From: Pirellulaceae bacterium
Lineage (GTDB): Bacteria > Planctomycetota > Planctomycetia > Pirellulales > Pirellulaceae
Direction: 5' to 3'
Assembly: GCA_026004775.1 (NCBI GenBank)
Contig: BPJU01000002.1
Location: 242,435 to 306,434, forward strand
Length of the DNA stretch: 64,000 nt
Program-made: the position numbers and the translations under genes
Notes under the pieces: generated by a model
Seen by the model: only the letters and a program-made list of their open reading frames with translations
Told to the model about the DNA's origin: nothing
The model's database searches: none
In this document: positions 57,253 to 64,000 of the stretch, in pieces
Layout: every line of letters starts with the position of its first letter
Position numbering within the stretch: position 1 is the stretch's first letter

Positions 57253-58401
57253 TCAATATCGAAAAACGGCGGCTACCGGGGAACCGGTGGGCATTTCGTC
57301 CTTGGGCATCGGAATCACCGAGCCTGCGTGGGCGAGCGTCTGATGGACGGCCAGATCCACCAGGTCGTCGTCGCCAGGACGCGCCTCGCCATCGGTATGG
57401 ACCACATTCTGCTGTTCGTCATACGTGCCCCAGATCTGCGCCGGCGGGTAGACAAGCAAGGTATCCACCTTGCCGGTGGCAGCCGCCGGAACGACTTCCC
57501 GGATATTGTCCGTTGCCTTGCCCGTGCCGTGCCACTGGCGGAAACGCTCCACCGCGGCAGTGCGTCGCTGTTGCAGCAATTTGGCTACCAACGGCCAGCT
57601 TTTCTGGTGCAGCACGGTTTCGTTCCAATGCTCCGCGTTTCCTGGTATCCATTCCGATAAAAGATGCGGATAGCGGCAGACCGACCGGAAGAGCGGAACC
57701 ATGCTCTCCACGGCGGCTACCACCAGAGGCGCGTGTTGATTGAGAAGCGGTTCGATAGCGGCATCGACTTGCCGCAAGTACTTTACCACGTCCTCCTTGA
57801 CGGTTTCGCGCAGACCGCCTTGGCCATGAAAGACCGCCGATTGCTTCTTGCCTAACGGTACAGCCGCCGCCGAATGCCACTGGGTCCCACCATCCGGAGG
57901 CACGTAATCCAAAAACTCTTCGAACCTGCCGGGCATATTGGGCACTTCTACTTTTTCCAGCCGAAATCGGTCGCCCCGGAACAAGTTCGGGCCATGCCGG
58001 TTCAGATCCAGCACGAAATAGTCCAGATTCTCCAGCAGCGGCAGGAGCTGTTTTACGTGGAAGCGGCGATTTACCACAACTTGCGGGGTAAAGTCACAGT
58101 CCACCCGAAGAATGCGGCTTCGATTTGGGGCGACGAAAGCCGCCAATCCCCGGCTGCGATGCATCCAAAAGACCGGATCCTGAGGCAGTTCGCGGAGAGG
58201 CTGCACCAACTGCCTGGCCTCCGCCGTCCGCATCCCATGGCGAACCAGCAGGGTTTCTGCTTCGTCCACCAGGTTCTTCAACATCACCGCATCCTGTTGG
58301 GCGTCCGGACCGACCGGATGCGTGGGCATATAAAGCGAAACGCAATACGGGTCACGGTGCGACATCAGTTGCGCGAACTCGTGAACCTCGATTCTGTCCA
58401 T
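57253..58401 (-). CDS. baeRF-family protein (bacterial archaeo-eukaryotic release-factor-like)
   Basis: A 382-aa protein with GGAGAG before the ATG. The N-terminus (YCVSLYMPTHPVGPDAQQDA) and following ALxLExLRxLP-like blocks (DPVFWMHRSRGLAAFVAPNR; FHVKQLLPLLENLDYFVLDL) and the C-terminal DLAVHQTLAHAGSVIPMPKD ending AVFRY match the bacterial eRF1/Pelota-like families. These are proposed to act in ribosome rescue or translation-linked responses but mostly lack experimental function. It is the first gene of a set with glutamate dehydrogenase and a sulfatase. Confidence 0.8.
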   Translation of the reverse strand: MDRIEVHEFAQLMSHRDPYCVSLYMPTHPVGPDAQQDAVMLKNLVDEAETLLVRHGMRTAEARQLVQPLRELPQDPVFWMHRSRGLAAFVAPNRSRILRVDCDFTPQVVVNRRFHVKQLLPLLENLDYFVLDLNRHGPNLFRGDRFRLEKVEVPNMPGRFEEFLDYVPPDGGTQWHSAAAVPLGKKQSAVFHGQGGLRETVKEDVVKYLRQVDAAIEPLLNQHAPLVVAAVESMVPLFRSVCRYPHLLSEWIPGNAEHWNETVLHQKSWPLVAKLLQQRRTAAVERFRQWHGTGKATDNIREVVPAAATGKVDTLLVYPPAQIWGTYDEQQNVVHTDGEARPGDDDLVDLAVHQTLAHAGSVIPMPKDEMPTGSPVAAVFRY

Positions 58402-58568
58402 ACCACTCTCCTTTCCCTGCCGAAGGTGCTCTCGTCAAGCTTTCTGATCACCGCCGGCGCGGGTGCGGCCGGCTAAAGGCCATCGAAGGATGGCCGCTCC
58501 TCAAAGGTTCACCATTCTACAAACCGCGAGCAAATAGCGTGCCCGTCCGTGCAGACCTCGGCAAACCG

Positions 58569-59915
58569 TCATGGCGACAGCCGTCGAGTCGAGCATTCCG
58601 AGTGGGACGCAGAAGGAGACTTTTCAGAAGACGGCAGATCGCTTTTCGGCGACATCTCATCAGCCAGTGCTCCTAAGGGAACGGGGAACAGTGGAGGGCG
58701 GATCGAACGGTCTTTCCATCCAAAAAGGAACTCAAGAGCAGGCCCGCAGATACGCCCCTGGCACAATCCCATACCGCAACGTTGTTGGAGGCGGGCGGCC
58801 CGCCATGACATCTGTTCGCGAACCTGTCCCAAAGTGACATCTTCACACCGACAAACTATCGTATGCGGATCGGGCACGCTTCGCAACTCGTCGCGCAATG
58901 CAAATGCCTGGTGCAGTTGGCCGGCAAAACGCCGCAGCCGATCCCGCTTGCGGCACAGCCGGCCAGCAGCCGTCAGGTTCCCCGAGGCATGGTAACCGGC
59001 GATCTGGCCCTCCACCAGGGCACACTCTACACCGGCAATCCCACAGACTTCGCCGGCCGCATAAACGTGAGGCACACTACAGCGTTGCCAGCGGTCCACC
59101 GCCAACCGACCTGCCGCCCGCTGGCACCCCAACAGCTCGCCCAACTCGGTGTTGGGTACCAGCCCGAATCCGCAGGCCAGTAGATCACAACTTTCTTGAA
59201 AACGCCGCACGCCGTCACTGAAGATCACCGCTTCTACCTGTTCCCGGCCCAGGATGCGTACCGGCCAGCAACCGACTCGATAGGGTGTGGAGCGCACGGT
59301 GCGCCGCAGACGCACGCCCTGGCGGAATTTGGCAAACTGGGTCAACAACAAGTGCATGGCATAACGTGATACTTTGCTCCAGGGAGCTTGTTCGGCGACG
59401 AGAACCACGTCGGCTCCGGTTTGTTGCAGGTACGCCGCTACGGCCAACAATAATGGCCCGGACCCGGCCACGACGATCCGCCGCTCCGCGACCGACCAGC
59501 CACCTTTGACCAGGGCCTGCAAGCCCCCGGCTCCAAACACGCCCGGTAAGGTCCAGCCGGGAACCGGCAGGAAAAGCTCGCGAGCCCCGGTAGCCAGCAC
59601 CAGCTTTTGGTAGGCGACACGTACCAACTGCCCGCCTCCGGGCGGCAACGCCAGCAGCGCATGTGGTCCGTCGGGACCGACAGCCGCCCAGCCGGTAAGC
59701 CACTGGATGCCGGAGGCTTTGGCCGCTCGCTCCAACCAGGGAGCCGCCAGGCTCGAAGGCGCGGATCGTTTTTCTCCCCGCCAAATCTGGCCTCCCACGT
59801 CCGGATTATCGTCCAGCACCGCTACCTGCACGCCGGATTCGGCTGCGGTGCAAGCTGCGGCGATCCCAGCCGGCCCGGCGCCGACCACCAACAGTTCGAC
59901 CTGCGCCTCCGTCAC
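58569..59915 (-). CDS. D-hydroxyproline dehydrogenase, FAD/NAD(P)-binding subunit with BFD-like [2Fe-2S] domain
   Basis: A 448-aa flavoprotein (HcnB-like). It begins with the FAD motif LLVVGAGPAGIAAA, has a second dinucleotide fold (RRIVVAGSGPLLLAVAAYLQ) and a C-terminal BFD-like iron-sulfur domain (IVCRCEDVT ... RCGMGLCQGRICG). GTG at 59915 overlaps the preceding stop as GTGA. In characterised hydroxyproline operons this type of subunit joins the small ferredoxin-like and the DadA-like subunits in one dehydrogenase. Last gene of the operon. Confidence 0.85.
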   Translation of the reverse strand: MTEAQVELLVVGAGPAGIAAACTAAESGVQVAVLDDNPDVGGQIWRGEKRSAPSSLAAPWLERAAKASGIQWLTGWAAVGPDGPHALLALPPGGGQLVRVAYQKLVLATGARELFLPVPGWTLPGVFGAGGLQALVKGGWSVAERRIVVAGSGPLLLAVAAYLQQTGADVVLVAEQAPWSKVSRYAMHLLLTQFAKFRQGVRLRRTVRSTPYRVGCWPVRILGREQVEAVIFSDGVRRFQESCDLLACGFGLVPNTELGELLGCQRAAGRLAVDRWQRCSVPHVYAAGEVCGIAGVECALVEGQIAGYHASGNLTAAGRLCRKRDRLRRFAGQLHQAFALRDELRSVPDPHTIVCRCEDVTLGQVREQMSWRAARLQQRCGMGLCQGRICGPALEFLFGWKDRSIRPPLFPVPLGALADEMSPKSDLPSSEKSPSASHSECSTRRLSP

Positions 59916-60217
59916 GCCTGCGCCTCCTGGTCTGCCTGGGCAATCTCGACCCGCAAGCCTTCATGGCAAACCAACTGGCAGGTCCGCATCAGCGGTTGGC
60001 CATTGACCGTGGCACGGCATTCGAAACAGATTCCCATGCCACATAACGGACCGCGCAACTGGCCGGACACCGAGCGAGCCGTATAGAGAATGCCCAGGTG
60101 CAAAAGAGCCGATGCTAGTACGGTTCCGGCCGGCACCCGTACCATGCGGCCGTTGACCCAGATCGTTACCGTCTCGCTCTCCTTGCCTTGGTCCAGCCCT
60201 GGTCGGGATTCAGTCAC
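59912..60217 (-). CDS. D-hydroxyproline dehydrogenase, small [2Fe-2S] subunit
   Basis: A 101-aa ferredoxin-like protein (HcnA-like). The N-terminal strand VTIWVNGRMVRVPAGTVLAS is followed by the cluster motif CGMGICFEC (Cx4Cx2C) and a fourth Cys in PLMRTC. GTG at 60217 is the start: it overlaps the upstream stop by 8 nt and directly precedes the fold, whereas upstream start codons would lie deep inside the neighbouring gene. Both flanking overlaps imply coupled, near-stoichiometric synthesis of the three subunits. Confidence 0.87.
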   Translation of the reverse strand: MTESRPGLDQGKESETVTIWVNGRMVRVPAGTVLASALLHLGILYTARSVSGQLRGPLCGMGICFECRATVNGQPLMRTCQLVCHEGLRVEIAQADQEAQA

Positions 60218-61355
60218 AGTGCAACTCCTGGAAGCTGGCAGAGCCCGTAAAGCGAAGCGGTGCAAACCACTCAGCGGGTAATGGGGTCGGTTGCCCGAGC
60301 AACAGGTTGACGACGAACTGTGCCGTTCCCAGCGCTGCGGTGATGCCCAGGCCTTCGTGGCCGGTAGCCACCAGTGTCCGCGACTCTTCATCACAATAAC
60401 CAATTACCGGCAAACCGTCCGGCGCCGCCACACGCAGCCCTGTCCAGATGCGAATGATCGGTTGATCCGCGAAGCTCGGGAGAAACTCTCGAGCACGCTG
60501 CGCCATACGCTGCACAACGGTCCAATCCACGTCACGGTCGGCGACCCCGTGTTGCCTGGACGAACCAATCAACAACTGTCCGGTAACGCGGGGCTGCACG
60601 TTGAAGGCGACACTGTGGGAACCCGGGGCGCGCACCGAATCGTGGTAACCCAGCTCGATCAGTTGGTGGTGAACCACCGGAGTCATGCGGGCGGTGATCA
60701 GCAGGTGTCCCTTGCGCGGCTCCAGCGGCAGCCACGGCACGAGTTGCCGCACGCCATAACCATTGGCCAGCAGGCACCGCTCCGCCACCACCGTGCTGCC
60801 GTCGCTCAAGCGCAGTTTGCCCCGCAATAGCTCCGTAACCGACTGCCCAAACCGCATTCGAGCGTGAAACCACCGAGCGCGGTTGACGAAGTATTCGGCA
60901 GCGGCGGGAGGGTACAGCACCACGTCGTCCGGCACATACAAGCCGCCCTCGAGATCGGCGCGCAAGGCGGGCTCGGCTTCCCGTAACTCGGCCGCGCCCC
61001 ACACCGCACAGTCGACACCATGGGCACGCAGCTTTTCCGCTTTGCTCGCTACCTGCTGCATGGCGCCGCCCGAGGCCGCCAGCCAGACCGTGCCCGTCCT
61101 GCGGAACTCCACCCGCGCCGGAAGCTCGCTTTCCAGTTCCAGCCAGAGTTGACGGCAGAAGTGAGTCCACCGCAGAAGTTGCGGCGAATCATCCATCACC
61201 AGCACATGGCCCATGCCGGCTGCCGTGGCGCCGCTGGCCACATCGGCTGGCTCGATGAGCACCACGCGCAGGCCCGCTTCGGCGGCCAGTGCCGCGCAAG
61301 CAGCGCCGACTATCCCGGCACCAGCCACTGCTAAATCGTAGGCCTCGACGGCCAT
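60210..61355 (-). CDS. lhpB: D-hydroxyproline dehydrogenase, DadA-like FAD subunit
   Basis: A 381-aa FAD-dependent amine oxidase (HcnC/DadA type). It starts MAVEAYDLAVAGAGIVGAAC (FAD-binding GxGxxG), followed by EPADVASGATAAGMGHVLVM and ends with the second FAD region DGLPVIGYCDEESRTLVATG HEGLGITAALG-type block. It would oxidise cis-4-hydroxy-D-proline made by the epimerase to pyrroline-4-hydroxy-2-carboxylate. ATG at 61355 overlaps the epimerase stop as TGATG. The substrate is inferred from the operon, since related enzymes use other D-amino acids. Confidence 0.86.
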   Translation of the reverse strand: MAVEAYDLAVAGAGIVGAACAALAAEAGLRVVLIEPADVASGATAAGMGHVLVMDDSPQLLRWTHFCRQLWLELESELPARVEFRRTGTVWLAASGGAMQQVASKAEKLRAHGVDCAVWGAAELREAEPALRADLEGGLYVPDDVVLYPPAAAEYFVNRARWFHARMRFGQSVTELLRGKLRLSDGSTVVAERCLLANGYGVRQLVPWLPLEPRKGHLLITARMTPVVHHQLIELGYHDSVRAPGSHSVAFNVQPRVTGQLLIGSSRQHGVADRDVDWTVVQRMAQRAREFLPSFADQPIIRIWTGLRVAAPDGLPVIGYCDEESRTLVATGHEGLGITAALGTAQFVVNLLLGQPTPLPAEWFAPLRFTGSASFQELHCD

Positions 61356-62296
61356 CAGCCTATTCCGTAACGAAAAGGATCTTTCACATCCAGAATTAAC
61401 GTGGCATCTGCCGTAATATAGGCTGACCCGCGGATGGTCGGAATCACTCGGCCATCTTCCCAACGATACCAGCCGTCAAACCAGGTGCCCAAAATTCCCT
61501 GTTGCCGCCACACGGCACCGGGAGCCAGTTGTTCGCGATGCGCAAGACAGGCGATCTTGGCGCTGGTGCCCGTGCCACACGGCGAACGGTCATACTCGCC
61601 GCCGGGACACAGCACGAAGTTGCGGCTGTGGCACGCCGGATCGCTGGGCGGCCCAAACAGCTCCACATGATCGATCTCGGCCCCGCCAGCCCCCCGCACG
61701 CCCAGATGCCCGAGGGCGCTGCGCACCCGGCGAGCTAGCCACGTCAATCGCGGGATGTTCTCAGGCACCACCTGCTCGCCATGCTCGTGCACCAGGTAGA
61801 ACCAGTTGCCGCCCCAGGCCACGTCCCCCGCCAACCGGCCATACTCCGGCACGTCGATCGCGATGTCGGTTTGATGGCAATAACTGGGGACATTGGTAAC
61901 CGATACCTCGTTGTCGCTATGCACCTCGACCTGAACCGGACCAGCCGGCGTGTCCAACCGGAAAGTCGCCGCTTCCACTCGCCGCAAATACCGCATGGTC
62001 ACCGCCACGCCGATCGTGCCATGGACACACATGCTCAGATAACCGGTGTTATTAAAAAAAACCACCGATGCCAGTGACCCTGGTGAGTGGGGTGGTCCCA
62101 GCCAGGCGCCGACAACAGCCGGATGTCCGCGCGGCTCCCATACCATGGCGCGGCGATAGTGGTCGAAATCGTTGCGCAGCTTTTCACGCCAAACCATCGG
62201 TGGCTCGTCCTTCCAGTACGGCCCACCCTGGCAGACGACGCGCGTCGCTTCACCCGCCGTATGGCTGTCGACAATCCGCAGATACTCTCTAGCCAT
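61355..62296 (-). CDS. lhpA: 4-Hydroxyproline 2-epimerase (proline racemase family)
   Basis: A 313-aa cofactor-independent epimerase converting trans-4-hydroxy-L-proline to cis-4-hydroxy-D-proline. It starts YLRIVDSHTAGEATRVVCQG and keeps both catalytic Cys: in SMCVHGTIG and in DRSPCGTGTSAK. Two Cys indicate racemase/epimerase rather than 3-hydroxyproline dehydratase activity. The usual MCGHG reads MCVHG here. Neighbouring genes supply the next steps of the pathway, which makes hydroxyproline the likely substrate rather than proline. Confidence 0.9.
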   Translation of the reverse strand: MAREYLRIVDSHTAGEATRVVCQGGPYWKDEPPMVWREKLRNDFDHYRRAMVWEPRGHPAVVGAWLGPPHSPGSLASVVFFNNTGYLSMCVHGTIGVAVTMRYLRRVEAATFRLDTPAGPVQVEVHSDNEVSVTNVPSYCHQTDIAIDVPEYGRLAGDVAWGGNWFYLVHEHGEQVVPENIPRLTWLARRVRSALGHLGVRGAGGAEIDHVELFGPPSDPACHSRNFVLCPGGEYDRSPCGTGTSAKIACLAHREQLAPGAVWRQQGILGTWFDGWYRWEDGRVIPTIRGSAYITADATLILDVKDPFRYGIG

Positions 62297-62340
62297 GACG
62301 TTTCCACAGCGGCTTTGTTGGGCCCAAAGTCGGCTTGCGA

Positions 62341-63243
62341 TCAGTGAGCGATTTGCGGGCGCTGGCTGAGCGCCGAGCGAATGATCGCCAGCACCTCATC
62401 CCGCTCGCGACCGGCCAGCGGCAAGCGAGGTGCCCGCACCGTTTCGGCCCCGTATCCCCGCTCGACCATCGCCAGTTTGATGCACTGCACCAGCTTGGTA
62501 TGAGTATCCAGGTGCAGCAGCGGTGTGAACCACCGGTACAAAGCCCGCGCTTCGTCCCACTGGCCCGAAGTGGCCAGTCGCCACAACCGACACGACTCTT
62601 CCGGAAAAGCGTTCACCAGTCCCGCCACCCAACCGGACACCCCAAGCAGGATACTTTCCAAAATCAGGTCGTCTACGCCGCAAAACAGCGTATAACGGTC
62701 TCCCAGGGCATTATAAAGATCGGTGATGCGCCGCACGTTTTCCGATGACTCCTTGATGGCCACAAAACGCGGCTCTTGGGCCAAGTCGACAAACATGGGA
62801 GGAGTAATATCGACTTGATAAGCCACCGGGTTGTTATAGCACATAATGGGAAGATCGGTCGCAGCCGCCACGGCCCGGAAATGCGCGAGCGTCTCACGCG
62901 CGTCCGACCGGTAGACCATGGCGGGCAAAACCATCAGCCCATCCACCCCGGCGCGCTGAGCTTCTTGGGCAAATCGGCATGCCAGACGGGTAGACGTTTC
63001 TGCCACTCCCGCCAAAACCGGAACACGCCCGCGAACGCTGGGAACAACCGCCTTCAGCAAGTCGACTTTTTCAGAAAACTCCAAAGACGTGTTCTCCCCC
63101 ACCGTCCCCAACAGGATCAGACCGTCCACGCCGTGCTCGATCAACCTCTCGACGTGTTCCACAGTACCGGTCAGATCCACCGACTGATCCTGATGAAACA
63201 ACGTCGTGACGGCAGGAAAGACACCTCTCCAATGAACTCGCAT
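62341..63243 (-). CDS. lhpC: Dihydrodipicolinate-synthase-family enzyme, probable pyrroline-4-hydroxy-2-carboxylate deaminase
   Basis: A 300-aa class I aldolase-fold enzyme: FPAVTTLFHQDQSVD at the start, LGTVGENTSLE, the active-site Tyr in MCYNNPVAY and the Schiff-base Lys in FVAIKESSENVRR. In a hydroxyproline operon the DapA-family member deaminates pyrroline-4-hydroxy-2-carboxylate to 2-oxoglutarate semialdehyde, which fits its position 44 nt before the epimerase gene. The final dehydrogenase giving 2-oxoglutarate is not in this window. Other DapA-family activities cannot be excluded from sequence alone. Confidence 0.87.
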   Translation of the reverse strand: MRVHWRGVFPAVTTLFHQDQSVDLTGTVEHVERLIEHGVDGLILLGTVGENTSLEFSEKVDLLKAVVPSVRGRVPVLAGVAETSTRLACRFAQEAQRAGVDGLMVLPAMVYRSDARETLAHFRAVAAATDLPIMCYNNPVAYQVDITPPMFVDLAQEPRFVAIKESSENVRRITDLYNALGDRYTLFCGVDDLILESILLGVSGWVAGLVNAFPEESCRLWRLATSGQWDEARALYRWFTPLLHLDTHTKLVQCIKLAMVERGYGAETVRAPRLPLAGRERDEVLAIIRSALSQRPQIAH

Positions 63244-63339
63244 GGTGCGTGACTCCGCAGATGCTCTTCGCTTGCGCGCCGGTCGGCTCCAGCCCGTTGC
63301 ACGCGCCTTCCCGGTGCGACGCCAACGTCTGCCCCGCGC

Positions 63340-64000
63340 TTACGCCAGGATTTCATGAACTACCCGAGCTTCTTCCACACCGGTCAATCGAAAATCCAGG
63401 CCCTGATATCGGTACGTAAAGCGGCGGTGGTCGATACCCAACAAATAAAGAATCGTAGCGTGCAGATCGTGTACATGCACCGGATTCTCCACGGCGAAGT
63501 AGCCCAATTCGTCGGTGGCACCGTAGCTGGTTCCCCCTTTGACACCACCGCCCGCCAACCACATCGAAAAACCTCGGATGTGGTGGTCTCGCCCCGGCAA
63601 CTTGCCTTTGCCTTGAAACATCGGCGTACGGCCGAATTCCCCGCCCCAGATCACCAAAGTTTCGTCCAACAGCCCTCGCTGCTGTAGATCTTCCACCAGG
63701 GCTGCGCTGGGGCCGTCGCACAACCGGCAACAGGTCTGCATATACGGTACCAGGTCTCCATGGTGGTCCCAGCCGCGGTGATATAGCTGGATAAAGCGTA
63801 CTCCTCGCTCGGCCAACCGCCGCGCCAACAGGCAATTGTACGCAAACGATCCGTCCGGGCCTATGACGCCGTACCGCTCCAGCGTCGATGGGGATTCATC
63901 CGATATATCCAACAGTTGCGGAACACTCATCTGCATGCGGAACGCCAACTCATACTGGGCGATGCGCGTCTGGATCTCGCTGTTACCGGTCTGCCCGAAC
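63340..64000 (-). CDS. DUF1501 protein, 5' part beyond the window
   Basis: The C-terminal ~220 residues of a planctomycete DUF1501 (sulfatase-fold-like) protein: [80 protein letters not shown] and [16 protein letters not shown]. The frame stays open to base 64000, so the gene starts outside. A TTG at 63948 is not a real start. DUF1501 proteins usually pair with a DUF1553 cytochrome-like partner, expected just beyond the edge. It ends 96 nt before the hydroxyproline operon. Confidence 0.9.
   Translation of the reverse strand, partial: FGQTGNSEIQTRIAQYELAFRMQMSVPQLLDISDESPSTLERYGVIGPDGSFAYNCLLARRLAERGVRFIQLYHRGWDHHGDLVPYMQTCCRLCDGPSAALVEDLQQRGLLDETLVIWGGEFGRTPMFQGKGKLPGRDHHIRGFSMWLAGGGVKGGTSYGATDELGYFAVENPVHVHDLHATILYLLGIDHRRFTYRYQGLDFRLTGVEEARVVHEILA

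Noticed and set aside
60218-60403. Longer start for the [2Fe-2S] subunit
   Set aside because: It would overlap the lhpB-type gene by nearly 200 nt and adds no conserved sequence; GTG at 60217 precedes the fold directly.

Overview
The window looks like a chromosomal segment of a planctomycete (Planctomycetota, probably Pirellulales or a thermophilic relative; the genus is not determinable here). The support is family-level: a PVC-type dehydrogenase next to a planctomycete-type cytochrome c, a DUF1501 protein and a sulfatase, a ThuA-domain protein, baeRF and DUF1573 proteins, very large PQQ-propeller/TPR proteins, and a 23S-5S rRNA unit with no 16S gene upstream. DNA is moderately GC-rich and genes are often translationally coupled by 4-8 nt overlaps.

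Layout. 1-1770 (+): end of a surface-sugar cluster (probable aminotransferase tail, NeuD-like acetyltransferase, polyprenyl-phosphate glycosyltransferase). 1963-3307 (+): two regulators, an ActR/RegA-like response regulator and a LuxR-type protein. 3520-14076 (-): a seven-gene ExbB/ExbD operon that begins with a single-pass periplasmic protein and ends with a PQQ-propeller protein, a peptide-binding-like protein and an exported protein; an HU gene lies upstream (14370-14702). 15436-17471: a Y1/HUH-transposase-like gene that has lost its His-x-His motif, followed by five copies of a palindromic 17-mer about every 33 bp. 17840-17912 (-): tRNA-Phe. 18131-24954: a 1.57-kaa PQQ/TPR protein, a TPR membrane protein and an Rrf2 regulator. 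25239-29047 (+): rRNA promoter, leader with boxA, 23S, 5S and intrinsic terminator, with a long processing stem around 23S.

29069-39299: ThuA protein, an HTH regulator with its own promoter, six 14-bp tandem repeats, a MauE-DUF1573 fusion protein and its partner, then a split dehydrogenase/cytochrome c pair. 39296-47000 is the most plastic part: a decayed outer-membrane-barrel gene, a coiled-coil repeat protein with a nuclease-like C-terminus, a 213-bp MITE with 17-bp terminal inverted repeats and 8-bp target duplication (IS66-like ends), an alpha/beta hydrolase, and an intact IS4-family element (7-bp duplication) that splits an STN-domain gene whose frame is restored exactly when the element is removed.

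47259-64000: a 1794-aa exported fusion (ChaN-like, degenerate hydrolase-like, M1 peptidase, M28 peptidase, PDZ), a MATE exporter, a baeRF-glutamate dehydrogenase-sulfatase operon (-), a five-gene 4-hydroxyproline catabolic operon (-) of deaminase, epimerase and a three-subunit D-hydroxyproline dehydrogenase, and the 3' part of a DUF1501 gene running off the end. Peptidases that release amino acids, hydroxyproline catabolism yielding 2-oxoglutarate semialdehyde, and glutamate dehydrogenase would together suit growth on proteinaceous (possibly collagen-like) matter; that link is inference.
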